35,040 bases of DNA, taken from IMG/VR virus record IMGVR_UViG_3300034073_003008, positions 1-35,040 of that record. One strand, written 5' to 3'. Position numbers and translations under genes: made by a program. Numbering within the stretch: the first letter of the stretch is position 1; each line of letters opens with the position of its first letter. Origin of the DNA: a virus. Below, in pieces: positions 16,201 through 24,404 of the stretch. The notes below the pieces were generated by a model. That model saw only the letters and a program-made list of their open reading frames with translations, was not told where the DNA came from and ran no database searches.

Positions 16201-17587
16201 TATTGGCACTTATCAAGTAAATTTAGGTGTTAAAGCAACTACTCCATCATCTTTTAGATATGAATATATAACTGAAAACGCAGATGCTATACCACCTACA
16301 TCAGTACCAGATGCAACATCTGCTCCTTATGTTTGGTATAAAAACGGAACTTTACAATCTGGAGTTGCAATGGCTACCACAGCAGTAACAGCAACAGATT
16401 GGTTACATAATGCTGTTTCTGGATTAGCAGTTGATACTACATCTATGAATATGGAAAGTAATTTAGGGACTGTTAGTACTACTTTTAATGATAGAACAGG
16501 AGATGAATATCGTAAAGTATACGGATTTGATTTATTAACATTTTCATCCACCGGAAGTTCTGGTTCATATAATAATGAAATATCATCTGATACTTTTTCT
16601 CCTATTAATGATGTTTACATGTATAAAGTACCACGTACTTCAGATTATGTAATAAGTGGTAGTATACGATTTGGTATTGTTGGCCATGATGCAGATACAG
16701 GACCTAGTGTATTTAGAATTTCTGGAGTTGTTGAATCTTCAACGGATCCAACAAATCCCGCTTCATGGACTCATGTTGCTCATACTACTTTAACTCCTGT
16801 TGGTAATCCATTTACCGCTAATGGAGCTACTATTAGATATAATCAAACTGAAAGTACTATTTGGTTTGATACTGATATGAATTCATTATCTAAATTTGAT
16901 TTAAAAGTATCAACAATAGCATCTTCATTAACTGAAGGCACATATGTAAGATTTAGGTTATATTGGGTAGATATGAGTGCGTTTCATATTCAACAAGCAG
17001 GAGCATTAGCTGCTAATTACTTAGTATTTACAATTGATCCGAATGCATCATTTGAAATATATGATAGTTTAACTCCATTAACTAAGTATATTACTACTGG
17101 TTCTATTGGTCAAAGTTCATCATTATTTACTTTATCAACAACAAACGTATCAAATGATACTTTAATATTTGATAGTGCTTCATTTAACCAATTTCTATTT
17201 AAAAGCACATTTATATCATCTTCAGTATATGGATCAGATTATACTACACCAGTAGATTTAACATCAATCTATTCACAAGATTTAATTCGTATTGGTGCTT
17301 TCAACAATCCAGGAAGTAAATATTATACTGTATCTACTAGTTCGATTATATCGGGAAATTATAAAGTAGTATTAGATAGTGGAGTTGATACATCATTATA
17401 TAATAATGCACAAAACTTTGCTATATTTAGAAAAAAACCAGACGAAACATCTATCTACATAAATAACACTAAAGATCCAGGTACTCAAACTGATAAAATG
17501 TATATTATACCTACTGACTTATCTGGCTCAATTAAAGACGATATCGGTAATATCTTACAAAAACTAGATCCTTACATTATATCGTAG
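13217..17587 (+). CDS. Giant baseplate wedge protein, gpI/gp7-like core
   Basis: This protein of 1456 residues has a tail-protein-I-like segment at about residues 400-545. It shows YNVIPNYIKNDP, FIDMIGHYFDNIWIYIDSIN, then KRIYHNIPLLTKTKGTAAGL and QNLITTFG, the usual 'y.rll.n.p.L.ktKGT..gi..l+..fG' signature of P2 gpI and T4 gp7-type wedge proteins. The first 400 residues and the long C-terminal part are Ser/Thr/Tyr-rich beta structure. Residues about 1035-1300 look like an inserted jelly-roll domain (WYKNGTLQSGV ... VYMYKVPRTSDYVISGSIRF). It probably forms the outer wedge arm and may carry receptor-facing domains. T4 gp7 is about 1030 residues, so this one is enlarged. Confidence 0.75.
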   Translation: MANNIKIIGNINNTSRVSRIDNEDLNLLSPEIKNQYFGFENDYIELFVYDTSNNLLVSNYNYKSFKLPSNSGLSVENTLPIIEIDPVQDLQNLGYVSGEFSTQYHFQKRYISNADSVELFISEISADRTEIRLNSTSLTSEDLQTLSEKLIQDIEVSTDAKYYLFNLPQNQQFLIINAAVDNESQTPTLLLKLYTPLSETIQVKESGWITEEIIEPYVFDINLDTSVIPALPPQLKGPNFDIDIDIKQNVGTKYENYSSLVSSLTGSSYHRVLNYMNDSSYDLNIDYTSFENFIHFSSAKKRLEVFYDKIKQIEDYNTSISIINASTSILKNEETASIRLKIDDIVTKFDGFESYMYFESSSYAWPKTSIIKPYTLSSTSSANTWYVSYTSSAANYDEENLDRLYNVIPNYIKNDPINYQPYYDFIDMIGHYFDNIWIYIDSINELYNADNNLEKGVSKDIVYDALRSLGVKLYNSKGDNEFDNYIGGLNSGSTLFIDDFSITSSYLNNVPKKDQLAELYKRIYHNIPLLTKTKGTAAGLQNLITTFGVTSSIFAPKELGGSTRTGGLKGYDNDKITIQNNTVTGSVLSPFISVQQPFTGSSDFTSTDLHFIDLSFSPQTALDSRVSASIATSKPTFSIDDYIGDPRLMESSSYDALNLQKQEYFIVSGSITDRLDYKGFFELVKYFDNSLFKMLKDFVPARTNALTGVTIKSPVLERNKIKSYQPKATEETVYDAEYNAPIISEDADYHYDKIAGNKAAFYTGEYSGSYANINEVFEQSNPNLYLIPSHSVDINQFNHSEFNVTLNNVSENRISTSRTKLEDLYNSLLQIVGTLTSSVELQDSNESLLGYKRSRYDGTRLSSLKYNTYTTSSLTYTGDTSFGKSAVIDRNNVKFGTVRSVSAKNINFRDKSNIRLKYLVTKDSDLNELNLENKKWFEVQNTFKAGDNLIISLSDPSKDKNSFSGEKTIWQSGYSYNPVLYRELNETLYFEYTSSIGTYQVNLGVKATTPSSFRYEYITENADAIPPTSVPDATSAPYVWYKNGTLQSGVAMATTAVTATDWLHNAVSGLAVDTTSMNMESNLGTVSTTFNDRTGDEYRKVYGFDLLTFSSTGSSGSYNNEISSDTFSPINDVYMYKVPRTSDYVISGSIRFGIVGHDADTGPSVFRISGVVESSTDPTNPASWTHVAHTTLTPVGNPFTANGATIRYNQTESTIWFDTDMNSLSKFDLKVSTIASSLTEGTYVRFRLYWVDMSAFHIQQAGALAANYLVFTIDPNASFEIYDSLTPLTKYITTGSIGQSSSLFTLSTTNVSNDTLIFDSASFNQFLFKSTFISSSVYGSDYTTPVDLTSIYSQDLIRIGAFNNPGSKYYTVSTSSIISGNYKVVLDSGVDTSLYNNAQNFAIFRKKPDETSIYINNTKDPGTQTDKMYIIPTDLSGSIKDDIGNILQKLDPYIIS

Positions 17588-17604
17588 TAAAACCTTTAAA
17601 TATA

Positions 17605-17614
17605 TATATTTATA
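17605..17614 (+). promoter_or_regulatory. ATTATA-type box before tail-adhesin genes
   Basis: The 47-nt gap after the giant wedge gene contains TATATATATTTATACC. It ends 20 nt before the ATG at 17635, a distance that would suit a promoter with a short leader. It matches the box before the 6572 gene. Promoter function is inference. Confidence 0.35.
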
Positions 17615-17634
17615 CCAAAATAACAGAATAAATT

Positions 17635-18300
17635 ATGGCAATTCTAAATAACACTACAGTAACCGTAGATGCTATATTAACTAAAAAAGGACGCGAATTA
17701 TTAGCTAGAAACGATGGTTCGTTTCAAATTACTCAATTTGCATTAGCTGATGATGAAATCGATTATACTTTATATAATCCATCTCACCCATCTGGATCCG
17801 CTTTCTATGGCGAAGCTATTGAAGCAATGCCTATGCTTGAAGCATTCCCTGATGAGGCTCAAATTATGCGTTATAAATTAGTAACTTTACCTCGTGGTAC
17901 TTCTAAGTTACCTGTTATTTCTTTAGGTTACAATACTATATCATTAAAACAAGGTGCTACAATTACTATTACTCCTCAAACATTAAATTATTTAGGAGCT
18001 ACTTCAACATTTGAAGCTAATGGATACACAGCAACTATTTCCGATATTAGATTAATGTCTGTATTTGAAGGAACAGGTATTACATCTGCAGGAACAACTA
18101 CTCCAGATGCAAATGTAACTACAGGTACTAAATTAAGTAAATCAGTATTAGGTACATCATTTACTTTAACGGCTACTACAATTAATACTCTATTCGGAAC
18201 ATCAAATACTCAATTATCAACAACAATAACAGTTATTGGTAGAGATTCAGGATCTAGAATTACAATCCCAGTAAACATAATTAAAGTAAACAACATATAA
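17635..18300 (+). CDS. Tail/baseplate structural protein with conserved N-terminus
   Basis: This 221-residue protein begins with the block VDAILTKKGRELLARNDGSF and QITQFALADDEIDYTLYNP. I recognise it as a recurrent start of tail proteins in large phages (ILTkkGRe.la.ndg.f.itkFALgDDeidY). Residues 55-100 continue with AIEAMPMLEAFPDEAQIMRY. The remainder is Thr-rich beta structure with an Ig-like look (TLNYLGATSTFEANGYTATI, TTITVIGRDSGSRITIPV). It is probably a distal tail or fibre-base protein. The next start is 1 nt after its stop. Confidence 0.7.
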   Translation: MAILNNTTVTVDAILTKKGRELLARNDGSFQITQFALADDEIDYTLYNPSHPSGSAFYGEAIEAMPMLEAFPDEAQIMRYKLVTLPRGTSKLPVISLGYNTISLKQGATITITPQTLNYLGATSTFEANGYTATISDIRLMSVFEGTGITSAGTTTPDANVTTGTKLSKSVLGTSFTLTATTINTLFGTSNTQLSTTITVIGRDSGSRITIPVNIIKVNNI

Positions 18301-18301
18301 T

Positions 18302-19288
18302 ATGTCATTTGTTAGATATAATACTGATGATTCAGTAATCAGTTCAGAAACAGTAGTAAGAGGAATGTGGACCGCTGATAATGCGACTCTAAGTACATTC
18401 TTTACTTCTAGTGTAGTAACTAGTTCATATTACTTAAACGTATTTGACACAGTAGCTACATCATCTCTACAGTTTTCTATTCAATACGGTCACTTAGAAG
18501 GAAGTGGATCAACTGATATTAATACATCAGTAGCTGATATTACTCCTACTCGTATTAACTACGGACAATATAGAAGCTTAATCTACAATGATGAGAACTC
18601 ATCATTCAATTTTGGTGGTATTGTATCTAAAGACTTCTTAGCAGTTAATGTTGCTCGTTCACGCTATAAAGAATCAATTAAACCTGGTTCTTTAACATTA
18701 AAATTATCTGGATCTGTAGTATTATCGCTAACAGACGATAGTATAGTGAGTGGTTCAGTTACTAACTTTATTGGATCTAATCGATATTATAACCTAATTT
18801 CAGGTTCAGCAGGTGTAGCTGCTACTTCATTAGCTGGTGTTTCTGGTTCTTATGGTTTATTATTCCCAGATTTAGGAACTATTTTATTAAATCCAAGAGC
18901 ATTATCCGCCCCAACAGCAAATGGTGGTATCATATTAAACGTTAGCCAATCAAATGGTTCACCTGGTGATAATGCTGAAACATTATACAAAGCTATTTCT
19001 GGATCAGGTGCTTCATCATTTACATTACAATCACAAGAAACCGTGTCATCACGTTATTTCTTTACTAGAGTTAAAAACAACGAATTCAATTATACAACAA
19101 ATCCATCAATTATAAATGATAGTGGTAGTTTATTATACACTACATTAATTGATAACCCACAAACATATGTCACAACTGTGGGTATGTATAATGATAATAA
19201 TGAGTTATTAGCAGTAGCTAAATTATCTCGTCCATTAGTTAAAGACTTTACTAAAGAATCTTTGATTAGAATTAAGTTAGACTACTAA
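18302..19288 (+). CDS. Tail structural protein with shared C-terminal domain
   Basis: This 328-residue Ser/Thr-rich protein has an early block of RINYGQYRSLIYNDENSSF with NFGG after it, common in such phage proteins. Its C-terminal domain, about residues 255-328 (FFTRVKNNEFNYTTNPSI ... TYVTTVGMYNDNNELLAVAK), recurs as the stand-alone protein at 22690. The two probably share a fold and a binding partner in the tail. Gly/Ser-rich loops in the middle (SGSVTNFIGSNRYYNLISGS) suggest an exposed beta structure. It is in a tight run with 17635 and 19300. Confidence 0.7.
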   Translation: MSFVRYNTDDSVISSETVVRGMWTADNATLSTFFTSSVVTSSYYLNVFDTVATSSLQFSIQYGHLEGSGSTDINTSVADITPTRINYGQYRSLIYNDENSSFNFGGIVSKDFLAVNVARSRYKESIKPGSLTLKLSGSVVLSLTDDSIVSGSVTNFIGSNRYYNLISGSAGVAATSLAGVSGSYGLLFPDLGTILLNPRALSAPTANGGIILNVSQSNGSPGDNAETLYKAISGSGASSFTLQSQETVSSRYFFTRVKNNEFNYTTNPSIINDSGSLLYTTLIDNPQTYVTTVGMYNDNNELLAVAKLSRPLVKDFTKESLIRIKLDY

Positions 19289-19299
19289 AAACATTATAA

Positions 19300-20670
19300 A
19301 TGGCTTCATTTAAAAGATTAAAACGATCGGATGTGATATCCGTTCCGTATGTAGCCAATAAAAATTGGGTTTTCGAATATTGTCCTTACCCGGAAAGTGA
19401 TCAAAATATAGTAATATATAAAGGGACCAACGTAACTGGTTCTTTTAATATTGATTACGATTCGGTTACTGAACGACAGTATGAACGATTAGTGTATTCC
19501 CAAATTAATCACTTATTTTATCAATCATTTACTTCTAGTTTAAGTACTGCCTCTTTAGAGTCATCATTATATTATGATGCAATGACTCAAACTAGAGCAA
19601 CTAGCTCATATTTTAATTATAATGATAATCCCTTATTAATTAAAAATTTTCCAACCGGTACAATGGAAGGAATACGTGTATTATCTATAAACCAAGATAT
19701 ATACGGACAACAAGTATTACCTTATCACTTTGAATTATCATCATCAGCATATTATGTTAAGGATGATGGAAATGGTAACTTAATTGATTATAAGAACTCT
19801 AATGTTCATATTGGTAATATATTCTATTCTCATGGATTAGCTACAATTACAAATCAGGAATATCAATTGATGTTTCCTGTCCCTCCATTAGCACAATATA
19901 AGGAAGTAACATTCTTTGATACGGGATCTGATACTCCTAAATTGATTGATCTAACAGACCAGATGGCTGCTAGAGGAAATACTATCGATTATACTTCATT
20001 AACATTATTTAATTATGATGATGAATTATTTACAGATAATAATGATGGTACAGTAACTATAATAACAACAGCAGTAGGTACGTATTTAACCAATTACAAA
20101 TTTGATGCTTCAGTACCTGGAAGTAATTGTGCTGACAGTATTTTAACAAGTAATGATGGTAAAATTAAAGTAAATATAATACCTAATCCATCATTTAATT
20201 ATACAGTAACAGAAACCCCAACCGCTACTCCTACTAGTACACCAACCTCAACACCAGCAAATACTCCAACTAGTACTCCATTAGCAACAAATGCAGCTAC
20301 TCCTACAGCAACATCAACTCCTACTTCAACCCCAACACAAACCCCAACTAATACTCCAACTAATACTCCAACTAATACTTTAACAGCTACTCCAACAGCT
20401 ACTCCAATATTTAGAACTATCCAATTAGGAAATCCAACATCCACATCTAATTTAGATGCGTGTTCAGTTTCATCTGGATTAACTAAATACATAAATTCAA
20501 CTTGGTCTATTACAAATGGATTAGTTATTTATAATGATTCCGCACTTACAACCAAAACATATACATCTGACCCAGGTAATTACTCATGGCTTAAAGATAT
20601 ATCAACCGGTTTAACATATTCAGTTACATTTGATTCATCAGGTAACGTTAATACAGTTTATAATTGCTAA
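19300..20670 (+). CDS. Tail adhesin with Thr-Pro repeat linker
   Basis: This 456-residue protein has three parts. Residues 1-300 form a structural base (MASFKRLKRSDVISVPYVAN, a conserved phage start, with FFDTGSDTPKLIDLTDQM). Residues about 304-370 are a TPTxTP linker ([19 protein letters not shown]). The C-terminal module, about 371-456, has LDACSVSSGLTKYI, NGLVIYNDSALTT and a final Cys. A homologous module occurs in the next protein. The stop TAA overlaps the next ATG (TAATG). Thr-Pro linkers are likely extended and possibly O-glycosylated. Binding to the host surface is inferred. Confidence 0.75.
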   Translation: MASFKRLKRSDVISVPYVANKNWVFEYCPYPESDQNIVIYKGTNVTGSFNIDYDSVTERQYERLVYSQINHLFYQSFTSSLSTASLESSLYYDAMTQTRATSSYFNYNDNPLLIKNFPTGTMEGIRVLSINQDIYGQQVLPYHFELSSSAYYVKDDGNGNLIDYKNSNVHIGNIFYSHGLATITNQEYQLMFPVPPLAQYKEVTFFDTGSDTPKLIDLTDQMAARGNTIDYTSLTLFNYDDELFTDNNDGTVTIITTAVGTYLTNYKFDASVPGSNCADSILTSNDGKIKVNIIPNPSFNYTVTETPTATPTSTPTSTPANTPTSTPLATNAATPTATSTPTSTPTQTPTNTPTNTPTNTLTATPTATPIFRTIQLGNPTSTSNLDACSVSSGLTKYINSTWSITNGLVIYNDSALTTKTYTSDPGNYSWLKDISTGLTYSVTFDSSGNVNTVYNC

Positions 20671-22673
20671 TGGGAAACAGAAGATTCATAATAACCCTTA
20701 CAGAAAATAATTTATCGGGTCCTTTTAATATATATTATGACTCTATGATACTCGCTACTTTAGAAAGTGGTGGGAATGCTGTAAATATTACGGCAGATCA
20801 ACTATTAAGTGGTATTGCTATTTTAACTAGTGATACTGCTACTACTCTTAGTGTACTTAACTTAAAACCTGGATGTAATAATATAGTAACTAAAAATATA
20901 GATCCATTCGCTACTCCAACTTCAACACCTACTAATACACCAACAAATACCCCTACAGCAACTAAAACTAATACTCCAACAAATACCCCAACTCAAACTC
21001 CAACAAATACACCTACTAATACAGGTACATTTACAGCAACACCAACTAACACACCTACGAATACAGCAACTAATACCCCAACTCAAACTCCAACAAATAC
21101 CCCAACTAATACTCCTACAAATACAGGAACATTTACAAATACTCCTACTAATACCCCAACTCAAACTCCAACTAATACTCCAACTAATACAGAAACATTA
21201 ACATCTACTCCAACCGATACACCAACTGCAACTCCTACTAATACTCCAACTAATACAGCAACAAATACCCCAACTAATACTCCTACAGCAACAGAAACTG
21301 CAACAGCAACTCCTACTAATACTCCAACAGCAACCCCTACAGCAACTCCTACAGCTACCGAAACGGCTACATCTACTCCAACAGCAACACCAACTAACAC
21401 ACCTACGAATACAGCAACTAATACCCCAACTCAAACTCCAACAAATACCCCAACTAATACTCCTACAAATACAGGAACATTTACAAATACTCCAACATCA
21501 ACCCCAACTTCTACACCACAATTTACTGTATTTACTATAGGATCTAATTTAGGAGGAGGATTTGCAGATAATAATACAGCTTGTGCTGCATCCGGAACTC
21601 CTAAACAAGTATATGTAGCAGGTACAGAAACAAGTTTATTTACTGCAGTAGTTACTAATGGAAAAGCTCTTTATACAAGTGCTGCTCTTACTACGTTAGT
21701 TGATGGTGGGGGGTTAGTATTTAAAGATGGTACAATATCTTATTCAGGAAATACATTTACAATTAGTTCTATAGGTGTTGTAGCTACTTGGACTGTATGT
21801 TCACCTCCAGCAACTCCAACATCAACCCCAACATCTACTCCTACAGCTACACCAACTAATACTCCAACAAATACACCTACCAATACAGGAACATTTACAA
21901 ACACCCCTACTAATACTCCAACAAATACACCTACCAATACAGGAACATTTACAAACACCCCTACTAATACTCCAACAAATACACCTACCAATACAGGTAC
22001 TTTCACAAACACACCTACATCAACCCCAACAAATACACCAACTAATACTCCAACTAATACACCTACCAATACAGGAACATTTACAAATACTCCAACTAAC
22101 ACACCTACCAATTCTCCAACTTCAACTCCATTAATCCCATCTCTTAGTATTTCATCAGGATGTACAGGATATATTGGAACTGGATATATTAACTTAAGTG
22201 CAAGTGGTGGGTCTGGTAATTATATATTCCATATTTCAACTACACCACCTCCATCATTCAATGGAGTACAAAATGCATCTAATTTAGGTAATGGAAATTA
22301 TTATGTAGGTGTATACGATAATGTATACGGAACTTCATCAGTAACTATAAGAAATATTAGTTGTGCTGCTGCCCCAACTCCAACAAATACTCCAACTAAT
22401 ACACCAACCGCTACTCCAACTAATACCCCACTTGCTGCAACCCCAACAAATACTCCAACTAATACTCCAACTTCAGCTACTACATGTCGCCAATATACAT
22501 TCTATAATGATACAGGTTCAAATGTAGATTACTTCTTTAACTACTGTGATGGAACACCACAAACAGGTACTATATTTGATGGATTTGCAATAGTAGATCA
22601 ATGTGCACAAGTAGGTACATTCATTTTAACAGGAGGTAATACCGCAACTGAAGGTCCTATTTGCTTCGGATAA
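20670..22673 (+). CDS. Modular tail adhesin with Thr-Pro repeats and SprB-like domain
   Basis: This 667-residue protein has small folded modules separated by TPTNTPT linkers. Residues 1-80 are a short beta module. The linkers lie at about nt 20912-21518, 21811-22130 and 22373-22470. The module at nt 21520-21800 resembles the C-terminal module of the previous adhesin ([28 protein letters not shown]). The module at 22135-22370 looks like a SprB repeat ([38 protein letters not shown]). The Cys-containing C-terminal module ([13 protein letters not shown]) is a further beta unit. I chose the ATG at 20670 over 20664 because it overlaps the upstream stop. It is a likely receptor-binding fibre. Confidence 0.75.
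   Translation: MGNRRFIITLTENNLSGPFNIYYDSMILATLESGGNAVNITADQLLSGIAILTSDTATTLSVLNLKPGCNNIVTKNIDPFATPTSTPTNTPTNTPTATKTNTPTNTPTQTPTNTPTNTGTFTATPTNTPTNTATNTPTQTPTNTPTNTPTNTGTFTNTPTNTPTQTPTNTPTNTETLTSTPTDTPTATPTNTPTNTATNTPTNTPTATETATATPTNTPTATPTATPTATETATSTPTATPTNTPTNTATNTPTQTPTNTPTNTPTNTGTFTNTPTSTPTSTPQFTVFTIGSNLGGGFADNNTACAASGTPKQVYVAGTETSLFTAVVTNGKALYTSAALTTLVDGGGLVFKDGTISYSGNTFTISSIGVVATWTVCSPPATPTSTPTSTPTATPTNTPTNTPTNTGTFTNTPTNTPTNTPTNTGTFTNTPTNTPTNTPTNTGTFTNTPTSTPTNTPTNTPTNTPTNTGTFTNTPTNTPTNSPTSTPLIPSLSISSGCTGYIGTGYINLSASGGSGNYIFHISTTPPPSFNGVQNASNLGNGNYYVGVYDNVYGTSSVTIRNISCAAAPTPTNTPTNTPTATPTNTPLAATPTNTPTNTPTSATTCRQYTFYNDTGSNVDYFFNYCDGTPQTGTIFDGFAIVDQCAQVGTFILTGGNTATEGPICFG
21033..21493 (+). 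repeat. 113-bp perfect direct repeat inside the adhesin gene
   Basis: Bases 21033-21145 and 21381-21493 are identical as far as I can read, starting ACAGCAACACCAACTAACAC and ending ACAAATACTCC. They are 348 bp apart in the Thr-Pro region. Perfect identity, including third codon positions, means recent duplication or gene conversion. Recombination between the copies would remove 348 bp (116 codons) in frame. Confidence 0.85.
21856..22017 (+). repeat. 54-bp tandem repeat in the adhesin gene
   Basis: A 54-bp unit starting CTAATACTCCAACAAATACA begins at 21856, 21910 and 21964. Copies 1 and 2 are essentially identical, and copy 3 differs near its end. Each unit encodes 18 residues of the linker, including NTGTFTNTP. 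In-frame expansion and contraction is expected. Confidence 0.8.
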
Positions 22674-22676
22674 TAA

Positions 22677-22684
22677 TATTTATT
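22677..22684 (+). promoter_or_regulatory. TATTTATT box before the 22690 gene
   Basis: The 16-nt gap holds AATATTTATTAACAT directly before the ATG. The box ends 5 nt before the start, too close for an ordinary promoter of this gene. It may instead be a translation leader or serve the genes downstream. Confidence 0.25.
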
Positions 22685-22689
22685 AACAT

Positions 22690-23001
22690 ATGCCAGTAAT
22701 AAACGTAAATAACTTTAAATTATCATTCACTAATGAACATACAGTGTATGAAAACTATATTACTGCTCACGTTAAAGAAAACGAATATAATTTAACTTAT
22801 AATCCATCATTACGTCAAACCGGATCCGATGCTTATTCTGAAATAAAGAATTTTGCTACCGGATCTGATTTCCAACCTTATGCTACAACATTAGGATTGT
22901 ATAATGATAATAATGAATTATTAATGGTTGCTAAATTTGGTCAGCCTGTCCCTATTTCATCAGAAACAGACATGACCTTCCTAATACGTTATGACTCCTA
23001 A
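22690..23001 (+). CDS. Stand-alone paralogue of a tail C-terminal domain
   Basis: This 103-residue protein corresponds to the C-terminal domain of the 18302 protein. Shared features are NEYNLTYNPSL (against NEFNYTTNPSI), then YATTLGLYNDNNELLMVAKF (against YVTTVGMYNDNNELLAVAKL), and a final hydrophobic strand. It is probably a small tail or fibre-base component, or a cap for the adhesins encoded just upstream. The 3' end overlaps the next gene by 11 nt. Confidence 0.75.
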   Translation: MPVINVNNFKLSFTNEHTVYENYITAHVKENEYNLTYNPSLRQTGSDAYSEIKNFATGSDFQPYATTLGLYNDNNELLMVAKFGQPVPISSETDMTFLIRYDS

Positions 23002-23437
23002 TTGGTTATTATTTAAAAAACAAATTGAATCGATAGATCAGTTTCCTGAAAATACGTTTGGTTTTATTTATAAAATCACCCATATTGACACTAATAAAGT
23101 TTATGTTGGTAAAAAATCACTATACCATAATAAAAAACATAAGCTGACTAAAAAACAACTCGCAGAACAACCCGTTACTCGAGGTAGAAAATCAACTCAC
23201 GAAGTAATTCAGAGTGAGTCCGATTGGAAAACTTACTATGGTTCATCTAAAGAATTAATAGCAGATATCAAACAATTTGGAAAAGAAAAATTTCGTCGTG
23301 AAATTATATACATTGCTAAATCCAAAAAACATTTGACATATCTTGAATTAAAGGCACAATTCGAATACGACGTGCTAGAAATTAACTCATACAACGATAA
23401 TATATTAGGTAAATTTTTCCGTAAGGATTTGATATAG
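22991..23437 (+). CDS. GIY-YIG endonuclease
   Basis: This 148-residue protein has the GIY-YIG layout. GFIYKI (24-29) and VYVGKK (37-42) are separated by a short loop, the conserved phage block SDWKTYYGSS (77-86) follows, then F101-R102 (KEKFRREII), and the probable catalytic Glu lies in LTYLELKAQFEYDV (E119). Families of this size in T4-like phages act as homing-type or free-standing nucleases. It sits between the tail-adhesin and primase genes, a typical site for a mobile nuclease gene. It overlaps the preceding gene by 11 nt, so it may be a settled resident rather than a recent insertion. Confidence 0.8.
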   Translation: MTPNWLLFKKQIESIDQFPENTFGFIYKITHIDTNKVYVGKKSLYHNKKHKLTKKQLAEQPVTRGRKSTHEVIQSESDWKTYYGSSKELIADIKQFGKEKFRREIIYIAKSKKHLTYLELKAQFEYDVLEINSYNDNILGKFFRKDLI

Positions 23438-23449
23438 TAATTTTCCTGA

Positions 23450-23462
23450 TTATTGTTATAAT
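23450..23462 (+). promoter_or_regulatory. Possible degenerate TTAC-type element
   Basis: TTTCCTGATTATTGTTATAAT lies immediately before the primase ATG. The upstream part (TCCTGATTA) matches TTAC-repeat copy 4, but the half-sites are decayed (TTATTG-TTATAA) and the spacing to ATG is about 1 nt. This is a weak call. Confidence 0.2.
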
Positions 23463-24404
23463 ATGGAAAATCTAGTTTTGATAAACTTGTTGGAAAATGT
23501 GTTAGGTAAATCTAAACCTACATCACGAGGCAATCATTCGTTTCACTGCCCATTCTGTAATCACCATAAGCCGAAATTAGAAATCAATACTGTCACTAAC
23601 GAGAAGAAAGAAAATCCGTGGCATTGTTGGGTATGCAATACTAAAGGTAAAACAATTCATTCATTGTTTAAAGCAATGAAAGTCGATCGTTCTAAAGTAG
23701 AACAGCTAGATGTTATTGTTGTACCTGGTAAACGTCAAGAAATTGTTTATAATCAAATAGCACTACCCAAAGAATTTAAAACGCTGATTGATGTTACTTC
23801 ATTATCTAAAATGGATCAAATATATGCTAAACAAGCATTGCATTTTCTTCATAAACGAGACATTACAGACAATCACATTAAAAAATATAATATCGGATTC
23901 TGTACTGAAGGTGAATATAATGGACGAGTAATCATACCATCGTATGACTCAGACGGGCAATTAAATTATTTTATTGCTCGTTCATTTGATCAAGACTCAC
24001 CTCGTAAGTATAAGAATCCATCAGTACAGAATAAGAATATCATTGGATTAGAATATTTTGTAAATTGGGACGCACCAGTAGTATTAGTTGAAGGTATGTT
24101 TGATGCATTAACAATACAACGAAATGTTATTCCATTATTTGGTAAAGTACTTTCTGAAGCACTAATGAAACGATTAGTGACATCAGATGTAGAAAAAGTA
24201 TACGTTGCTTTAGATAAAGACGCACAACGTGAAGCATTACAACACTGTCAAACATTAATGAACTACGGTAAAGAAGTTTATTTAGTAGAAATGGACGGTA
24301 AGGATGCAAATGAAATCGGATTTAAGAATTTCTTAAATATAATTGAAAACACATATCCACTAACATTTGAAAAAATAATGGGTATAAAACTAAAAATCGC
24401 ATGA
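23463..24404 (+). CDS. DnaG-type DNA primase (CHC2 zinc finger plus TOPRIM)
   Basis: This 313-residue primase has an N-terminal zinc-binding domain with C29-x2-C32 (HCPFCNHHKPK) and C55-x2-C58 (WHCWVCNTKG). The RNA-polymerase core follows (YNIGFCTEGEYNGRVIIPSY). The TOPRIM domain has E210-G (VVLVEGMFDAL) and the D251-x-D253 pair (YVALDKDA). It makes RNA primers for lagging-strand synthesis, and its length is close to T4 gp61-type phage primases. There is no helicase domain, so a separate helicase is expected outside the window. The stop overlaps the exonuclease start (ATGA). Confidence 0.9.
   Translation: MENLVLINLLENVLGKSKPTSRGNHSFHCPFCNHHKPKLEINTVTNEKKENPWHCWVCNTKGKTIHSLFKAMKVDRSKVEQLDVIVVPGKRQEIVYNQIALPKEFKTLIDVTSLSKMDQIYAKQALHFLHKRDITDNHIKKYNIGFCTEGEYNGRVIIPSYDSDGQLNYFIARSFDQDSPRKYKNPSVQNKNIIGLEYFVNWDAPVVLVEGMFDALTIQRNVIPLFGKVLSEALMKRLVTSDVEKVYVALDKDAQREALQHCQTLMNYGKEVYLVEMDGKDANEIGFKNFLNIIENTYPLTFEKIMGIKLKIA

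Noticed and set aside
20199-22111. Long minus-strand ORFs over the adhesin repeats, coding for [12 protein letters not shown]-like or Cys/Ser-rich proteins
   Set aside because: They are antisense translations of the ACTCCAAC-type repeats. Low-complexity repeats leave all frames open, and the + frame has proper starts, overlaps and folded modules.
20912-22470. CRISPR array or diversity-generating retroelement in the repeat region
   Set aside because: Repeats are contiguous codon repeats without unique spacers, and no reverse transcriptase or template/variable repeat pair is present in the window.
19300-22673. The two adhesin ORFs as one frameshifted gene
   Set aside because: They meet in TAATG, as many neighbouring genes here do, and each has its own start and module set.
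23438-23462. Intrinsic terminator between the GIY-YIG and primase genes
   Set aside because: No stable hairpin precedes the T-run TTTTCC. The gap is only 25 nt.
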